Origin: Prolixibacteraceae bacterium
GTDB taxonomy: Bacteria > Bacteroidota > Bacteroidia > Bacteroidales > Prolixibacteraceae
DNA: 44,231 bases
Direction of reading: 5' to 3'
Assembly (NCBI GenBank): GCA_028282705.1
Contig: JANQHI010000049.1
Span: 1-44,231, forward strand
This document shows positions 42,340 through 44,231 of the stretch, piece by piece. Within the stretch, counting starts at the first letter, position 1; each line of letters opens with the position of its first letter. Under the pieces are notes generated by a model, which worked only from the letters and a program-made list of their open reading frames with translations, was not told the DNA's origin and did no database searches. The position numbers were made by a program, and so were the translations under genes.

Positions 42340-43359
42340 ATGGGAAAAAGGCATATTTCATTAAAAGACCTGGCAAATGAATTGGGTGTATCTATTTCAA
42401 CTGTTTCAAGGGCATTAAAAAACCATCCTGACATATCTCAAAGCTTAACAAAAAGAATACAGCAACTTGCCAAAGAAAGGAATTATTCTCCTAACCCACT
42501 GGCAATGGGTTTGCTGAAGCAACAAACCAGAATGATTGGGATCATTGTCCCTGATATAGTGACCCATTTTTATTCTTCTATTATTTCTGGAATTGAAAGC
42601 ATTGCCAAACAGCATGGTTACTACATAGTAATTGCATCTTCAAATGAGTCATATGAAAAGGAGGTAGAGACAGTTGAAAACCTTTTAAAAGCACGCGTTG
42701 AAGGGTTAATTGTTTGCCTAAGCCAGGAGACCAAAGACTATTCCCATTTTAATAAATTGGTTGAAAACAGTATCCCCCTTGTATTTTTCGACCGTGTATG
42801 CCATTCACTAAATGTCCCTACTGTCACAGCTGATGGGGTTGTTGCTGCAAAAAATATTACAAAACATTTTCATAAAAATGGATGTAAAAGGATAGCTTAT
42901 ATTTCAGGACCTATGTACCTTAATATTTCAAAGAACAGGAAAGAAGGATATTTGCAGGGATTAAAAGAATGTGGGCTTGAATTTAACCCTGAATTACTGG
43001 TTGAATGCAACTTAAGCCCTGAAGATGCTTCAAGGGCAACAGAGCAGCTACTAAAATTACCTGTTTTGCCAGATGCCATCTTTGGGTTAAACGATACCAT
43101 AGCCTTTGCTGCCATGAAAGAAATTAAAAGGCAAAACTACAAAATACCTGATGATATTGCTTTGGTTGGTTTTACTGATGAATTCCACTCAACAGTGGTA
43201 GAACCTACCCTAACATCAATTACACATCCAACCTGGCAGATGGGGCAAGAAGCAGCCAAACTGTTCTTTAAATGCATTGACGGAAACATAAAAACCTCTG
43301 ACCAAATTGTATTGGAAACTGAACTTATCATACGTAGATCATCTGTCAAAAAGAGGTAA
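42340..43359 (+). CDS. LacI-family transcriptional regulator
   Basis: The 339-residue protein has the LacI helix-turn-helix at its start (SLKDLANELGVSISTVSRAL with the hinge helix RNYSPNPLAMGLLKQQ) and a periplasmic-binding-protein-like effector domain (MIGIIVPDIVTHFYSSII, VEGLIVCLS, PLVFFDRVC, RIAYISGP, PDAIFGLNDTIAFAAM, ALVGFTDE). LacI proteins usually answer to a sugar. A partial alpha-L-fucosidase gene lies 460 bases downstream on the other strand, past a tRNA gene, so control of a nearby glycan-use locus is possible but not shown. Confidence 0.93.
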   Translation: MGKRHISLKDLANELGVSISTVSRALKNHPDISQSLTKRIQQLAKERNYSPNPLAMGLLKQQTRMIGIIVPDIVTHFYSSIISGIESIAKQHGYYIVIASSNESYEKEVETVENLLKARVEGLIVCLSQETKDYSHFNKLVENSIPLVFFDRVCHSLNVPTVTADGVVAAKNITKHFHKNGCKRIAYISGPMYLNISKNRKEGYLQGLKECGLEFNPELLVECNLSPEDASRATEQLLKLPVLPDAIFGLNDTIAFAAMKEIKRQNYKIPDDIALVGFTDEFHSTVVEPTLTSITHPTWQMGQEAAKLFFKCIDGNIKTSDQIVLETELIIRRSSVKKR

Positions 43360-43452
43360 TATCTGTTTCAAAAAGGTATCTGTCTTTAAATAGCCCCAAA
43401 AAAGTTATTTTCAAACTAAAAATTCCTATATTTGCCCCGTTTCAGAAAACAT

Positions 43453-43517
43453 GGATGCCCCACGAGGCGTCCCCATTTTGGGGTAACCTGTCCCGTTTGG
43501 CTTCGGGACGGGCATCC
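43453..43517. repeat. Structured GC-rich palindromic element
   Basis: Outer arms GGATGCCC (43453-43460) and GGGCATCC (43510-43517) enclose two further perfect hairpins, CCCCA-TTT-TGGGG (43471-43483) and GTCCCG-N8-CGGGAC (43490-43509), giving a cruciform or three-way junction. GGGTAACCTGTCCC (43481-43494) matches the cores near 404 and 10171. It looks like a member of a small dispersed repeat family. Confidence 0.5.
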
Positions 43518-43523
43518 TGGAAC

Positions 43524-43580
43524 AAAAGCCCAGTTGGTGGCCACGATAGTTATCGTGGGGTAGATGCGCTGGAAAAAATA
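43524..43580 (+). pseudogene. Broken partial copy of the 5' part of tRNA-Leu
   Basis: AAAAGCCCAGTTGGTGG at 43524-43540 repeats exactly at 43582-43598, where it opens the real tRNA gene. A second block GGTAGATGCGCTGG (43559-43572) matches GGTAGACACGCTGG of the tRNA with two changes. Between them the four bases AATT of the D-loop are replaced by a perfect 18-bp palindrome, CCACGATA-GT-TATCGTGG. The anticodon arm and the 3' half are missing, so no functional tRNA can form. Confidence 0.65.
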
Positions 43581-43585
43581 TAAAA

Positions 43586-43669
43586 GCCCAGTTGGTGGAA
43601 TTGGTAGACACGCTGGTTTCAGGGACCAGTGGCCGCAAGGCCGTGAAGGTTCGAGTCCTTTACTGGGCA
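43586..43669 (+). tRNA. tRNA-Leu, anticodon CAG
   Basis: The 84-base gene folds as a class II tRNA. The acceptor stem is GCCCAGT with ACTGGGC and the D arm contains GGTAGACAC. The anticodon arm CTGGT-TTCAGGG-ACCAG gives CAG for leucine codon CUG. The long variable arm is GGCC-GCAA-GGCC and the T arm GAAGG-TTCGAGT-CCTTT has one G-T pair. The discriminator base is A and CCA is not encoded, as usual in Bacteroidota. Confidence 0.96.
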
Positions 43670-43819
43670 CAACTATAAAACAATCCCAAAGACAGTAAGC
43701 CATATTCGGGGAAACAAGAACTTATCAAACGAATCACAAATAACCCCTTGGCACAGGCGAGGGACAATTGGACAGTGGGGCTATTTCTTAAACTGTGTCA
43801 TTACCCTTTATTAATTTTG

Positions 43820-44231
43820 TTATTCACTCACGTTCATTTTAACATTTTCAAGTTTGACCACAATCGGGTTGAGCCATTTGCGGTCATTGTAAATCCGATG
43901 TGAGCGCATGACCGAAACTTCAATGCCTCCTTCAATATTTTTGATTTTTGGTGTAGGGTCTACCCGGGGGTTATATTCCAATACGACACTATTTTGCCCC
44001 AAAACAGATATTTCCGTGTTCTCAGTTGCTTTTATTGATCGTATCGTAAAGGACTTGCGCTTACCTAATGCCCAACTGTCTTCCAAAATAAAAGCATAAA
44101 CAGTATTTTTATCCTGCGATTGCAAAAACCAGATATTTGATTCATTGGTCACTTTAAATGGCACCGTATTCTCAAAAGCTTCCCTGTTGATGAACATCCA
44201 AAGTGAGATCTCGTTCAAGCCACCTTTCTGC
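43820..44231 (-). CDS. Alpha-L-fucosidase (GH29-like), C-terminal end only
   Basis: The last 136 residues of a protein whose start lies beyond the right edge of the window; the reading frame is open to the last base. The segment GGLNEISLWMFINREAFENT, then PFKVTNESNIWFLQSQD, NTVYAFILEDSWALGKR, ISVLGQNSVVLEY and the final RKWLNPIVVKLENV follows the C-terminal beta domain of GH29 alpha-L-fucosidases of Bacteroidota as I remember them. The catalytic nucleophile domain is outside the window, so activity cannot be judged. The first ATG- or TTG-like codon visible at 44218 is internal, not the start. Confidence 0.75.
   Translation of the reverse strand, partial: QKGGLNEISLWMFINREAFENTVPFKVTNESNIWFLQSQDKNTVYAFILEDSWALGKRKSFTIRSIKATENTEISVLGQNSVVLEYNPRVDPTPKIKNIEGGIEVSVMRSHRIYNDRKWLNPIVVKLENVKMNVSE

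Larger units (their letters stand above)
43360..43585. other. GC-rich non-coding stretch before tRNA-Leu
   Basis: After the LacI-family stop there is no protein gene until the fucosidase at 43820. This part holds the structured element at 43453-43517 and the partial tRNA-Leu copy at 43524-43580. The region 43670-43819 after the tRNA has no recognised feature apart from a weak 10-bp inverted repeat partner of 43388-43397. Confidence 0.5.

Noticed and set aside
43416-43703. 95-codon frame over the tRNA
   Set aside because: It is the well-known false ORF that reads through tRNA-Leu on the opposite strand.
43388-43786. 10-bp inverted repeat AAATAGCCCC / GGGGCTATTT around the tRNA region
   Set aside because: Single short pair with no target duplication or transposase; AATAGCCCC also occurs in a coding region, so chance is likely. 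Not called as a mobile element.
1-44231. CRISPR array, insertion sequence or integrase
   Set aside because: No regularly spaced repeats and no transposase- or integrase-like product were found on either strand.

Overview
The window is an A+T-rich stretch of a Bacteroidota chromosome. The evidence is the gene content (DUF4251 and DUF4954 proteins, an archaeal-like type prolyl-tRNA synthetase, a FadL-like outer membrane protein, exported proteins whose signal peptides end in ..AQ or ..GQ) and several promoters of the Bacteroidota type (TAnnTTTG near -7, TTTG or TTG about 18-20 bases upstream). It looks like a free-living or environmental member rather than a compact gut symbiont, but the order cannot be fixed from this sequence.

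Layout, left to right: (1) 1-654 is non-coding with a palindromic repeat-like element. (2) 655-5461 holds the ribosome factor EttA, a yciH-cvfB pair on the minus strand, a DoxX-like membrane protein and a Gfo/Idh/MocA oxidoreductase. (3) 5458-9591 is a 1377-residue hybrid histidine kinase with four receiver-like domains, one apparently dead. (4) 10360-16339 is the most unusual region: six genes for exported proteins, namely three paralogous pilin-like proteins, a PapD-like two-domain chaperone candidate, a 907-residue outer-membrane usher-like protein and a fourth pilin-like or tip protein. I read this as a divergent or undescribed chaperone-usher-type surface fibre system. (5) 16385-21122 holds ftcD and hutI of histidine breakdown on the minus strand, divergent from a YfcC/DcuC-type transporter. 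(6) 21179-31241 is mostly housekeeping: a 56-residue 2[4Fe-4S] ferredoxin, endonuclease III, a Uup-type ABC-F ATPase, a Crp/Fnr protein lacking its DNA-binding domain, an operon of an unknown gene with pepT and tilS, proS, and a low-complexity lipoprotein. (7) 31403-42048 holds a FadL-like porin, a small unknown protein, a methyltransferase, DUF4954, an M28 peptidase, nfo-dat, DUF4251, sfsA and an XRE-S24 regulator. (8) 42340-44231 holds a LacI-family regulator, tRNA-Leu(CAG) with a broken partial copy of its 5' half just upstream, and the 3' end of an alpha-L-fucosidase gene that runs off the window.

The fibre locus shares a 768-bp gene-free upstream region with the divergent hybrid kinase, so the kinase is a reasonable candidate regulator, but nothing in the sequence proves it. 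Most other genes are ordinary chromosomal genes. Three structured GC-rich elements (392-518, around 10155-10187 and 43453-43517) share the core GGGTAA-N1-2-TGTCCC and may be members of one dispersed repeat family. No CRISPR array, insertion sequence, prophage or plasmid gene was seen.
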